Shown: positions 35,997-44,530 of the stretch, one piece after another
How the letters are laid out: each line of letters begins with the position of its first letter
How positions within the stretch are numbered: position 1 is the first letter of the stretch
Assembly (NCBI RefSeq): GCF_023078375.1
Contig: NZ_CP095554.1
Location: forward strand, 868,001 to 932,000
Source of the DNA: Roseomonas gilardii subsp. gilardii
GTDB lineage: Bacteria; Pseudomonadota; Alphaproteobacteria; Acetobacterales; Acetobacteraceae
Reading direction: 5' to 3'
DNA: 64,000 bases
Made by a program: the position numbers and the translations under genes
The notes under the pieces: generated by a model
Database searches by the model: none
Told to the model about the DNA's origin: nothing
The model's input: the letters and a program-made list of their open reading frames with translations, nothing else

Positions 35997-36908
35997 CTAT
36001 CGCCGGCCGGCCCGGGCCGATTGCGCGGCGGCCTCGGCGCGCAGCATCTCCAGGAACCGTGCCGCCAGCACGGCGAGGGGCCGGCCGGGCGGCGCCAGTA
36101 CGTTCACCGGGAATTCCACCGTCGGCTCCAGCGGGCGCAGCACCACCCGCCCGGCGAACTGCGTGGCCGTGATGGTCTCCACCACGGTGAAGCCCAGCCC
36201 CTCCGCCGCCATGGCGCAGGCCGCCGCGGCGTTCTGTGTCTCGGCCACCGGGATGGGCGCCACGCCGTGCCGCTCGAAGAGCTCGTCCACCAGATCGCGC
36301 AGACGGTACTGGCGCCCGAGGGAGATGCAGGGTTCCCCCTGAAGCTCCGAGAGCGTCACGCGCCGCCGCCGTGCCAGACGGTGTCCTGGCGGGAGGACGA
36401 GGATGCCGGGCAGGCGGATGGGCTCCGCCACGGCGCTGGCCGGGGCGGAGGAGAGCGGCAGGGCGAAGCCGAGATCGGCCAGCCCGCCCGCCACCATCTC
36501 ATGCACCTCCAGCGAGCTGGCCACCGTCACCGAGACGCGAAGCTGCTGCACCTGCTTCGCGAAACGGGCCAGCAGGCCGGGCACGAAGCTGAAGCCGAAG
36601 GAGGGCAGGGCGGCCACGCGCAACTCCCCCATCCCGGCGCTGCGCATATCATTGGCGATCCGGTCCATGCGGCGGGTGGCCGCGAAGAAGCGCTCCACCT
36701 CCGCCTCGAAGCGCCGCGCCTCATGCGTCGGCGTCAGGCGGCGGCGGCTGCGGTCGAACAGGGCGAGCCGCGTCTCCTCCTCCAGCGCCCGCAGCAGCTT
36801 GGTCACGGCAGGCTGGGACAGGCTCAGCATCTCCGCGGCGCGCGTGACCGAACCGCCCTGCATGACGGCACGGAATGCTTCCAGCTGGTGCAGCCGGCGG
36901 GGTGTCAT
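35997..36908 (-). CDS. LysR-type transcriptional regulator
   Basis: 303 residues from ATG 36908. Winged helix-turn-helix at the N-terminus (LHQLEAFRAVMQGGSVTRAA, then LSLSQPAVTKLLRALE) and a two-lobed effector domain (ELRVAALPSFGFSFVPGLL; GLADLGFALPL; EPTVEFPVNVLAPPGRPL). It is divergent from the Pot-type transporter operon, 187 bases away, the usual arrangement for a LysR regulator and its target. The effector is likely the transported amine, imino or amino acid; this is inference. No well-formed T-N11-A site stands out enough to name. Confidence 0.92.
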   Translation of the reverse strand: MTPRRLHQLEAFRAVMQGGSVTRAAEMLSLSQPAVTKLLRALEEETRLALFDRSRRRLTPTHEARRFEAEVERFFAATRRMDRIANDMRSAGMGELRVAALPSFGFSFVPGLLARFAKQVQQLRVSVTVASSLEVHEMVAGGLADLGFALPLSSAPASAVAEPIRLPGILVLPPGHRLARRRRVTLSELQGEPCISLGRQYRLRDLVDELFERHGVAPIPVAETQNAAAACAMAAEGLGFTVVETITATQFAGRVVLRPLEPTVEFPVNVLAPPGRPLAVLAARFLEMLRAEAAAQSARAGRR

Positions 36909-37095
36909 GGCGGGTTCGCTACCTGTAGGAATGAAATCGCGAGGAATATGAATTTGCGCTTCCATTCTCGCCAATGCCAGCCTGAAAGGCATGCGGGGCC
37001 GATCCGGTGCCGGGATGCATGGGTTTTGAGCGATACGCCTTTCGCAGATGCAGCAAAGGATCGGGCCTCCGAGGGTGGCAGGAGGGAAGACAACA

Positions 37096-38139
37096 ATGAT
37101 GCGCAGACTGCTTCTGGCGGCGACGGCCCTGATGGGGGCGGCGATCGGCGCGGCGGGCACGGCCTCGGCGCAGGACCGGCTGGTGGTGGCGGCCTATGGC
37201 GGCTCCTACGAGAAGATCATGCGGGACAACGTGATCCCGGAATTCGAGAAGGCGAACAACGTCAAGGTCGATTACCTCGCCGGCAATTCCTCGGACAGCC
37301 TGGCGCGGCTGCAGGCCCAGCGCGGGCGGCAGGAGATCGGCGTCGTCCTGCTGGATGACGGGCCGATGGCCCAGGCCGTCTCGCTGGGCTTCTGCCAGAA
37401 GATCACCGACCAGAAGGCGCTCGGCAGCATCTATCCCATCGCGGTGATGGGTGACGGCAAGGCGGTGGGCACCGGCTTCGGCTATACCGGCATCGCCTAC
37501 AACGCCGACCTCTTCAAGAAGCGCAACCTGCCGGTGCCTGCCTCCTGGATGGATCTGGCGAAGCCGGAATACAGGCAGCGCCTCTCCATTCCCGGCATCG
37601 ACAACACCTATGGCCTGCACACGCTGGTGATGATGGCCCGCGTCAATGGCGGCGGCGAGAACGACATCGCCCCTGGCTTCAAGGCGATGCGGGAGAAGAT
37701 CAACCCGAACGTGCTCGCCTATGAGAGCAGCCCGGGCAAGATGAGCGAGATGTTCCAGTCCGGCGAGATCTGGCTTTCCGTCTGGGGCTCCTCCCGCGTC
37801 GCGGCGATGAAGGAATCCGGCTTCCCGCTGGAGATCGTGCGGCCCAAGGAAGGCGCGGTGGTGCTGATGACCGCGACCTGCGCCGTGGAAGGCGCGCCGA
37901 AGCCGGAGCTGGCGCAGAAATTCGTCGCCCACCTGCTCTCGCCCGCCGTGCAGGTGGCCTTCTCCACCTCTTACGGCTCCGGCCCCACCAACAAGGAGGT
38001 CAAGCTGCCCGAGGATGTCGCGAAGCGCGTCATCTATGGCGAGGACCAGGTGAAGCAGCTCGTCACCATGGACTGGGACGTGATCAACAAGAACCGCACC
38101 GAGTGGACGCGCCGCTGGCAGCGCGAGGTCGAGCGCTGA
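37096..38139 (+). CDS. Spermidine/putrescine-type ABC substrate-binding protein
   Basis: 347 residues from ATG 37096 (GGAGGGAAG upstream). Signal peptide MMRRLLLAATALMGAAIGA, cleaved near TASAQ. The PotD/SBP_bac_8 fold is indicated by DRLVVAAYGGSYEKIMRD, VIPEFEKANNVKVDYLAGN and TGFGYTGIAYNADLFKKRN. First gene of an ABC operon (binding protein, ATPase, two permeases) followed by a three-subunit amine dehydrogenase and RidA. The ligand is probably the substrate of that dehydrogenase. Related proteins also bind opines and betaines, so polyamine should not be assumed. Confidence 0.93.
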   Translation: MMRRLLLAATALMGAAIGAAGTASAQDRLVVAAYGGSYEKIMRDNVIPEFEKANNVKVDYLAGNSSDSLARLQAQRGRQEIGVVLLDDGPMAQAVSLGFCQKITDQKALGSIYPIAVMGDGKAVGTGFGYTGIAYNADLFKKRNLPVPASWMDLAKPEYRQRLSIPGIDNTYGLHTLVMMARVNGGGENDIAPGFKAMREKINPNVLAYESSPGKMSEMFQSGEIWLSVWGSSRVAAMKESGFPLEIVRPKEGAVVLMTATCAVEGAPKPELAQKFVAHLLSPAVQVAFSTSYGSGPTNKEVKLPEDVAKRVIYGEDQVKQLVTMDWDVINKNRTEWTRRWQREVER

Positions 38140-38141
38140 GC

Positions 38142-39203
38142 ATGGCATCCGCCTTTCTGGAGCTGGACGGGGTCGGCAAGCAGTATGGCCCCGTCACGGC
38201 GGTGCATGAGGTGACCATCCGCGTGGCCCAGGGGGAGTTCCTGGGCCTGCTCGGCCCCTCCGGCTGCGGCAAGACCACGACCTTGCAGATGATCGCGGGC
38301 TTCGAGGCGCCGAGTTCCGGCCGCATCGTGCTGGAGGGCCGCGACCTTGCCGCCGTGCCCGCGGCGAAGCGTGGCATGGGCATCGTCTTCCAGTCCTACG
38401 CGCTCTTCCCTCACATGACGGCGGCGGAGAACGTCGCCTTCGGGCTGGAGATGCGGAAGGTGCCGAAGGCGGAGCGCGCGAAGCGGGTGCGCGAGGCGCT
38501 GGACCTCGTCCATCTCGCGCATCTGGCCGACCGCTTCCCGCGCAACATGTCGGGCGGGCAGCAGCAGCGCGTGGCCCTGGCCCGCGCCCTGGTGATCGAG
38601 CCGCGCCTGCTGCTGCTGGACGAGCCGCTCTCCAACCTCGACGCCAAGCTGCGCGAGGAGATGCAGGTGGAGCTGCGCGAGCTGCAGCGCCGTGTCGGCG
38701 TCACCACCGTCATGGTGACGCATGACCAGCACGAGGCCATGGCGCTCTGCGACCGCGTGGCGGTGATGCAGGCCGGGCGGCTGATGCAGATCGACGAACC
38801 CTGGCGCGCCTATGAGGAGCCGGCGGGCGAGTTCGTCGCCGACTTCCTGGGCCGCAGCAACCGCCTGCCGGCCCGCGCCACCGGTCAGGGCGAGGCCGAG
38901 GCCGGCGGGCACCGCTTCGCCCTGCCGCCGGAACTTGCCGCCGCCCCCGGCGACATCCTGCTGACCATCCGGCCGGAGCGCCTGCGCCTGCGCCCCGCCA
39001 CCGAGCCCGGGCTGCGTGGGGAGGTGCATTCGCGCGTTTTCCTCGGCGGCTCCTGGCTCTACCGCATCGATACGGCGCTGGGCGCGGTCATGGTGACGGC
39101 GCAGAACACCGGCGCCGCGCCGGTGGAGGAAGGCTCCCCCGTTTCCCTGGACTGGGACGCGCACAGCCTGCGCCGCCTCTCCGCATCAAGGGGGGCGGCA
39201 TGA
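38142..39203 (+). CDS. Pot-type ABC transporter ATP-binding protein
   Basis: 353 residues. ATPase core with Walker A GPSGCGKT, Q loop FQSYALFPHMT, signature MSGGQQQR, Walker B LLLLDEP and the H loop VTHDQHE, then a C-terminal TOBE regulatory domain (LLTIRPERLRL; VHSRVFLGGSWLYRI). It starts 2 bases after the binding-protein stop and its end overlaps the first permease start (ATGA). It energises the permease pair in this operon. Confidence 0.96.
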   Translation: MASAFLELDGVGKQYGPVTAVHEVTIRVAQGEFLGLLGPSGCGKTTTLQMIAGFEAPSSGRIVLEGRDLAAVPAAKRGMGIVFQSYALFPHMTAAENVAFGLEMRKVPKAERAKRVREALDLVHLAHLADRFPRNMSGGQQQRVALARALVIEPRLLLLDEPLSNLDAKLREEMQVELRELQRRVGVTTVMVTHDQHEAMALCDRVAVMQAGRLMQIDEPWRAYEEPAGEFVADFLGRSNRLPARATGQGEAEAGGHRFALPPELAAAPGDILLTIRPERLRLRPATEPGLRGEVHSRVFLGGSWLYRIDTALGAVMVTAQNTGAAPVEEGSPVSLDWDAHSLRRLSASRGAA

Positions 39204-40066
39204 GGCGGCGCCTGTCCGCGCCGCTGCTGCTGACGCTGCCCTCGGGCCTCGTCTACGCGCTGGTGCTGCTGTTGCCGCTGATCGGCGTGGCGGTGCTCAG
39301 CCTGCAGGGCTTCGACTTCGACAAGGGCATCCTGCCGCGCTGGAACCTGGCCAACTACGCCGACCTCGCCACTGATTCGCTGTTCCGCGAGGTGCTGGAG
39401 CGCACCTTCCGCCTCTCCGTCATCACCACCGCCATCTGCCTGCTGATCGGCGTGCCGGAGGCCTGGATCGTCCACCGCATGGCGCCGCGCTGGCGCGGGC
39501 TGATGCTGCTCGTCGTGGTCGGGCCGCTGCTGGTCTCCGTCGTGGTGCGGACCTTCGGCTGGATGGTGCTACTCGGCACCAACGGGCTGATCAACGACGC
39601 GCTGGTGGCCATCGGCATTCCCGGCGCGCCCTTCCGCCTGATGTTCACCGAGCTCGCCATCGTCATCGGCCTCGTCCATGTCATGGTGCCGCTGGTGGTA
39701 CTCTCCGTCTGGGCCAGCCTGGGGCGGCTCGATCCGGCCCTGGCCCGCGCGGCGGAAAGCCTGGGCGCCGGGCGCCTCACCACCTTCCGCCGCGTCATCC
39801 TGCCCAACATCATGCCGGGCGTGCTGGGTGGCGCGCTGATGGTCTTCTGCCTCTCCGCCTCCGCCTTCGCCACGCCCGCCATGCTGGGCGGCAAGCGGCT
39901 GCGCGTGGTGGCCAGCATGGCCTATAACGAGTTCCTCAACACGCTGAACTGGCCGCTGGGCGCCGCGATCGCCGTGCTGCTGCTCTTCGCCATCCTGCTC
40001 TGCACGCTGCTCTGGACACGGCTGGTGGAACGCCGCGCCCTGCGCCGGCTGGGGGCCGGGGCATGA
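39200..40066 (+). CDS. Pot-type ABC permease (PotB-like)
   Basis: 288 residues, about six membrane helices. The cytoplasmic coupling loop AAESLGAGRLTTFRRVILPNIMPG (shown here as AAESLGAG and ILPNIMPG) is the EAA motif that docks on the ATPase. Starts inside the end of the ATPase gene and its stop overlaps the next permease start (ATGA), so the four genes are translationally coupled. Confidence 0.95.
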   Translation: MRRRLSAPLLLTLPSGLVYALVLLLPLIGVAVLSLQGFDFDKGILPRWNLANYADLATDSLFREVLERTFRLSVITTAICLLIGVPEAWIVHRMAPRWRGLMLLVVVGPLLVSVVVRTFGWMVLLGTNGLINDALVAIGIPGAPFRLMFTELAIVIGLVHVMVPLVVLSVWASLGRLDPALARAAESLGAGRLTTFRRVILPNIMPGVLGGALMVFCLSASAFATPAMLGGKRLRVVASMAYNEFLNTLNWPLGAAIAVLLLFAILLCTLLWTRLVERRALRRLGAGA

Positions 40067-41016
40067 GCCGCAACGGTCCGCTCGCGCTCGCCTTCCACGG
40101 GCTCTTCATCGCCTTCATCCTGGCGCCGCTGGTGGTCGTGGTCCTGGTCTCCTTCACCGACAAGGGCTTCATGGCGATGCCCTTCGACGGCGCCTCGCTG
40201 CGCTGGTACCGGGCCATCGCCGGCAATCCGCAGTTCCTGGACAGTTTCTGGGTCAGCCTGCGGCTCGGCCTCGTCTCGGCCACGCTCTCCGCCCTGATTG
40301 CCGTGCCGGCGGCGCTGGCCATTGCGCGCGGGCGCTTCCCCGGCCGCGACGCCATCGCGGCCTTCCTGGTCTCGCCCCTGATGATCCCGCATGTCGTGCT
40401 GGGCGTGGCGCTGCTGCGCTTCTTCTCCGGCCTCGGCCTCGCGGGTTCCTTCGCCGGGCTGGTGGCGGCGCATCTGATCGTGGTGACGCCCTATATGGTG
40501 CGGCTGGTGACCGCCGGCCTCGCCGGTCTCGACCCGCGCGTCGAGCGCGCCGCCGAGAGCCTGGGCGCCGGGCGTGCCACGGTCTTCCGCCGCATCACCC
40601 TGCCGCTGATCCTGCCCGGCGTGGCGGGGGGCTGGATCCTGGCCTTCATCACCAGCTTCGACGAGCTGACGGTGAGCCTCTTCCTCGCCTCGCCCTCCTC
40701 CACGCCACTGCCGGTGCGCCTCTTCACCTATATCGACCAGATGACGGACCCGCTCGTGGCCGCCGTTTCCGCCGCGCTGATCGGGCTGACCGCGCTGGTG
40801 CTGGTGGTGCTGGACCGGTTCTACCCGATCGACCGGCTGCTGACCGGGAGCGCCGGTGATGCGGGCCGTGATGTCCGGCGCCGCGCCGTCCCGGGGGCAA
40901 GGCTCCGCCTTTCCCCCGGACCCCCTATCCGCCAGGAACCTGGTCAAACGTATACGTTTGACCCTGGACCTTCCGTTCGCTGGCTTTCGCTGTGGCCGGA
41001 TCGCGCCGAAGGGTGA
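40063..41016 (+). CDS. Pot-type ABC permease (PotC-like) with repeat-derived tail
   Basis: Inner-membrane permease with six helices and the EAA loop AAESLGAGRATVFRRITLP. The family-like part ends near VLDRFYPIDRLLTGSAG, at about base 40857. The frame then continues for about 52 residues that are unlike a permease; from RRRAVPGARLRLSPG onward they are translated from composite repeat copy C, up to the stop at 41016. So either the native stop was lost and the repeat now supplies a C-terminal tail, or an undetected indel hides the original stop. The transporter core should be unaffected. Confidence 0.9.
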   Translation: MSRNGPLALAFHGLFIAFILAPLVVVVLVSFTDKGFMAMPFDGASLRWYRAIAGNPQFLDSFWVSLRLGLVSATLSALIAVPAALAIARGRFPGRDAIAAFLVSPLMIPHVVLGVALLRFFSGLGLAGSFAGLVAAHLIVVTPYMVRLVTAGLAGLDPRVERAAESLGAGRATVFRRITLPLILPGVAGGWILAFITSFDELTVSLFLASPSSTPLPVRLFTYIDQMTDPLVAAVSAALIGLTALVLVVLDRFYPIDRLLTGSAGDAGRDVRRRAVPGARLRLSPGPPIRQEPGQTYTFDPGPSVRWLSLWPDRAEG

Positions 41017-41212
41017 GGCCCTTCGGCGACCGCCACTGCCACGCGCGCGGAAGCCGATTTGTTCTTTCCATAAGCACCGCCTGTCCGCCGAAGCGCCGGA
41101 CATGCATCCGGACCGGGCGTTCCAGGCGGTGCCAACGCCAGGCGGGGTCCGGGGAGACACTGTCTCCCCGGCGGAGGGGGACCGGGGGAGGCAGCGCCTC
41201 ACCCGGGGCCTG
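40888..41212 (+). repeat. Composite intergenic repeat, copy C
   Basis: Left end CCCGGGGGCAAGGCTCCGCC, then CCGCCAGGAACCTGG, a 22-bp perfect palindrome (40942-40963, GGTCAAACGTA plus its reverse complement) also found in copy D, CCCTGGACC, a hairpin GCCGAAGGG/CCCTTCGGC (41005-41027), a second hairpin GGGGAGACA/TGTCTCCCC (41151-41169), and a right end ACCGGGGGAGGC...CCTCACCCGGGG. Blocks and order match copies A, B and D. It overlaps the end of the potC-like frame and lies before the FAD oxidoreductase gene. Confidence 0.75.
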
Positions 41213-41250
41213 ACCACCGGGCATCTCCGCCGCAGCAAGGACGACAACCG

Positions 41251-42373
41251 ATGAGCACCCACGACGCGATCGTGGTGGGCGGTGGGCTGGTGGGCACCGC
41301 CATCGCCTATGGGCTGGTGAAGCAGGGGCTCTCCACGCTGCTGCTGGATGAGGGCGACGTCGCCCACCGCGCCAGCCGTGGCAATTTCGGCCTGGTCTGG
41401 GTTCAGTCCAAGGGGCTGGGCGCGCCGCATTACCAGCGCTGGACGCGCGGCTCGGCCGAGGAATGGCCGGCGCTGGCACAGGAGCTGGCGGCGCGCACCG
41501 GGCTCGACACGGCGCTGCACCAGCCGGGCGGGCTGCATATCTGCCTCTCCGAGGAGGAGTTCGAGAAGCGCGGCGAATACATGGCGCGGCTGCAGCGGGA
41601 GGCCGGGAATCTCGGCCTGGAATACCGGATGCTGCGCCATGCCGAGGTGAAGGAGATGATGCCCGGCATCGGCAGGGCGGTGGTGGGGGCGAGTTGGACG
41701 CCCTATGACGGCCATGCCAGCCCGCTCTACCTCCTGCGCGGGCTGCACACCGCCTTCCGCGAGGCCGGGGGCGTGTACCAGCCGAATGCGAAGGTGGAGG
41801 AAAGCACCGCCGCGCCGGGCGATTTCTCGGTGACGGCGGGGGGGCGGGACGCACCGCGCGCCGCGCCTCGTGCTCGCCGCCGGGCTGGGCAACCTGGAAC
41901 TGGCGCCGCGCTTCGGCCTGTCCGCCCCGGTCCGGCCGCAGCGGGGTGAGGTGCTGGTGACGGAGCGCACCCGCATGCTGCTGCCCATGCCCACCACCAC
42001 GGTGCGTCAGACCGGCGAGGGCTCGGTGATGATGGGCGACAGCAAGGAGGAGGCGGGCTACGACAGCCTGACCCAGACGCCCGGCATCATGCGCGGCATG
42101 GCGCGGCGCGCGGTGCTGTCCTTCCCCTGGATCGCCGAGCTGAACATCGTGCGCGCCTGGTCGGCGCTGCGCATCATGTCGCCGGACGGGCTGCCGATCT
42201 ACGAGCAGTCGGGGCGTTTCCCCGGCGCTTTCACCGCCAACTGCCATTCCGGCGTCACCCTGGCCGGGGCGCATGCCAACCGGCTGGCCCCGATGATCGC
42301 CGCCGGCGAGCTTCCGCCGGAGATGGCCCCTTTCAGCGCGAGGCGTTTCAACGATGTTCGCACAGCGGCCTGA
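41251..42373 (+). pseudogene. FAD-dependent amine oxidoreductase subunit (HcnC/OoxB/SoxB-like), frameshifted
   Basis: The first frame (41251 on) gives a DAO-family start, DAIVVGGGLVGTAIAYGL, and SRGNFGLVWVQSKG, up to VTAGG; it then runs out of family and stops at 41947-41949. From about 41845 the next frame continues THRAPRLVLAAGLGNLELAP and on to SPDGLPIYEQSGRFPGAFTA and NCHSGVTLAGAHANRLAP, ending at 42373. Removing one G from the seven-G run 41838-41844 joins both into about 373 residues, the usual subunit length. The gene is followed by overlapping [2Fe-2S] and FAD/NAD subunits, so it is the catalytic beta subunit of a heterotrimeric dehydrogenase for an opine, imino acid or D-amino acid. 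As given it is broken. Confidence 0.88.
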
Positions 42374-42680
42374 GGCCCGCGCACCGGGCGCGGCGCAGGT
42401 GGAGGTTTTCGTGGACGGGCGCAGCGTACGGGTGCCGGAGGGCGCCTCCGCCGCCGCCGCCGTGCTGCTGGCGGGCATTCCCGCCATCCGCAGCACGCCG
42501 GTGAAGGGCTCGCCGCGCCTGCCCTATTGCATGATGGGCATCTGCTTCGACTGCCTCGCCGAGATCGATGGCGTGGCCAACCGGCAGTCCTGCATGGTGA
42601 CGGTGACGCCGGGCATGCGGATCGTGCCGCAGCAGGGCGCGCGCCGGGCGCGGCCGGAAATGGCGGGGGAGGACGCGTGA
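42354..42680 (+). CDS. [2Fe-2S] small subunit of amine dehydrogenase (HcnA/SoxA-N-like)
   Basis: 108 residues with a ferredoxin-like fold. VEVFVDGRSVRVPEGASAA opens a beta-grasp domain and YCMMGICFDCLAEIDG plus RQSC supplies the cluster cysteines. It starts within the last 20 bases of the preceding subunit gene and overlaps the next start (ATGA), so all three are coupled. It passes electrons between the catalytic flavin subunit and the large FAD subunit in this family of dehydrogenases (opine oxidase, HcnABC, D-hydroxyproline dehydrogenase). Confidence 0.92.
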   Translation: MFAQRPEARAPGAAQVEVFVDGRSVRVPEGASAAAAVLLAGIPAIRSTPVKGSPRLPYCMMGICFDCLAEIDGVANRQSCMVTVTPGMRIVPQQGARRARPEMAGEDA

Positions 42681-44071
42681 TGGCGACCGATCCCAATGTC
42701 GATCTGGCCATCGTGGGTGCTGGCCCGGCCGGCATGGCGGCTGCCATCGAGGCGGCGTCGCTGGGCCTTTCCGTCACCGTGCTGGACGAGCAGCCGGCGC
42801 CGGGCGGGCAGGTCTTCCGCGCCGTGGAGGCCGCCTTCGGCGACCCGGCGCTCCAGGGCGAGTTCGCCACTCAGGGGGCCGCGCTGGCCCGCCAGTTCCG
42901 CGCCGCGCAGGGCATCGGCTATCGCCCTTCCACCACGCTCTGGCATCTCGACAAGGAGGCCGGGCTGCTGTCCGTGCTGCATGGCGGCGCCTCCTCGGAG
43001 ATCGAGGCGCGGCGTGTGCTGCTGGCGACCGGGGCGCAGGAAAGGCCGGTGCCGATCCCCGGCTGGACGCTGCCGGGCGTGATGGGCATGGGGGCGGCGC
43101 AGATCCTGCTCAAGACCGCGGGCGCGGTGCCGCAGGGGCCGGTGGTGCTGGCCGGACAGGGGCCGCTCACCTGGCTGCTGGCGGTGCAGCTCCTGCGCGC
43201 CGGGGCCGGGCCGGTGACCCTGTTGGAGACCGCGCGCGGCGGCACGGCCGGGGCCGGGCTGCGGCATCTCGGCGGGCTCTGGGGTGGCCGCAAGCTGCTG
43301 TTCAAGGGCCTGGCCCTGGTGCGGGAGGCGAAGCGGCGGGGGCTCAAGCTGGTGCGCAACGCCCGCGACCTGCGCGCCGAGGGCGAGGCGCGGGTCGAGC
43401 GTGTGCGCTGGAACGGCGGCAGCCTGCCTTGCGACACGCTGCTGCTGCATGAGGGCGTGATCCCCTCCACCCATATCTCCCGCGCCATCGGGCTGGAGCA
43501 CCGCTGGGACGCGGCGCAGCTCTGCTGGCGCCCGGTGCTCGATGCCTGGGGCGCCAGCAGCCATGAGCGCATCGCCATCGCGGGCGATGGTGGCGGCATC
43601 GGCGGCTGGGAAGCAGCGGTGGCGACCGGGCGTCTGGCGGCGCTGGATGCCGCGCACCGGCTGGGCCGGCTTTCCGCGGCGGAACGCGACCGGCGTGCCG
43701 CGCCGCATCACGCTGCCCTCGCCGCCGCGCTTTCCCTGCGTCCCTTCCTCGACGCGCTCTATGCCCCGGCGCCGGAGGTGCTGGCGCCGCGCGACGACGG
43801 CACGATCGTCTGCCGCTGCGAGGAGGTCACCGCCGGTCAGGTGCGTCTTGCCGCCCGGCTGGGCGCCACCGGGCCGAACCAGGCCAAGGCCTATCTCCGC
43901 GCCGGCATGGGCCCCTGCCAGGGGCGCATGTGCGGCACCACCGTGGCCGCGCTGATCGCGGCGGAACGCGGCATCTCGATCGAGGAGGCGGGGACGCTGC
44001 GCCCCCGCGCGCCCTTCAAGCCGATGACGGTGGGCGAGCTTGCCGCCCTGCCGCCGGAGGAGGTGGCCTGA
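42680..44071 (+). CDS. FAD/NAD(P)-binding subunit of amine dehydrogenase (HcnB/OoxA-like)
   Basis: 463 residues. A pyridine-nucleotide-disulphide-oxidoreductase fold with FAD motif AIVGAGPAGMAAA near residue 10, ATGAQERPVPIPGW, a second dinucleotide motif VVLAGQGPLTWLLAV, and IAIAGDGGGIGG. The C-terminal domain has the BFD-like [2Fe-2S] cysteines CRCEEVT and GPCQGRMCG. Together with the small ferredoxin and the frameshifted FAD subunit it forms a three-component dehydrogenase feeding electrons to the respiratory chain. The linked Pot-type transporter and RidA suggest a substrate that gives an imine on oxidation. Confidence 0.93.
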   Translation: MATDPNVDLAIVGAGPAGMAAAIEAASLGLSVTVLDEQPAPGGQVFRAVEAAFGDPALQGEFATQGAALARQFRAAQGIGYRPSTTLWHLDKEAGLLSVLHGGASSEIEARRVLLATGAQERPVPIPGWTLPGVMGMGAAQILLKTAGAVPQGPVVLAGQGPLTWLLAVQLLRAGAGPVTLLETARGGTAGAGLRHLGGLWGGRKLLFKGLALVREAKRRGLKLVRNARDLRAEGEARVERVRWNGGSLPCDTLLLHEGVIPSTHISRAIGLEHRWDAAQLCWRPVLDAWGASSHERIAIAGDGGGIGGWEAAVATGRLAALDAAHRLGRLSAAERDRRAAPHHAALAAALSLRPFLDALYAPAPEVLAPRDDGTIVCRCEEVTAGQVRLAARLGATGPNQAKAYLRAGMGPCQGRMCGTTVAALIAAERGISIEEAGTLRPRAPFKPMTVGELAALPPEEVA

Positions 44072-44182
44072 GCCCGCGCCGCCCGTCGCCCCATGGCGGC
44101 GGCATGGGCCAGGAGCATCTCCTGCTGACCGGGCGGCCGGATGCGCCGCCCGGAATTCCTGTCACCAACCGAAAGTCATTCC

Positions 44183-44530
44183 ATGATCCGACGCCATGCC
44201 CGCACCCCCATCATGCACCGCGTGGTGGAGCATAACGGCGTGCTGTATTTCGGCGGCATCGTCGCCGATGACCGTTCCCTGTCCATGCAGGGCCAGACCG
44301 AGCAGATCCTGGCCAGGATCGGCAAGCTGCTGGAGGAGAATGGCAGCGACAAGGGCAAGCTCCTCGCCGCCACGCTCTACATCACCGACATGGCGCTGAA
44401 GGACGAGATGAATGCTGCCTGGACCGCTTGGTTTGGCGCGGAGGATCTGCCGACCCGCGCCACCATCGGCGTGGCCGATCTCGGCCCCAACACGCTGATC
44501 GAGGTGGTGGTCACCGCCGCGCGCGACTGA
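44183..44530 (+). CDS. RidA family protein (imine/enamine deaminase)
   Basis: 115 residues. The YjgF/RidA fold is shown by VLYFGGIVADD, QTEQILARIGKLLEENGSD and LLAATLYITDMA. The usual catalytic arginine region near the C-terminus reads DLPTRATIGVADL with the conserved Arg, and the protein ends IEVVVTAA. RidA proteins hydrolyse reactive enamines and imines released by amine oxidation. Its position 111 bases after a three-subunit amine dehydrogenase fits that job. Confidence 0.92.
   Translation: MIRRHARTPIMHRVVEHNGVLYFGGIVADDRSLSMQGQTEQILARIGKLLEENGSDKGKLLAATLYITDMALKDEMNAAWTAWFGAEDLPTRATIGVADLGPNTLIEVVVTAARD

Noticed and set aside
40858-41254. A 132-codon plus-strand frame at 40856-41254
   Set aside because: It is translated from repeat copy C, has no family similarity, and its other copies are not open in the same way.
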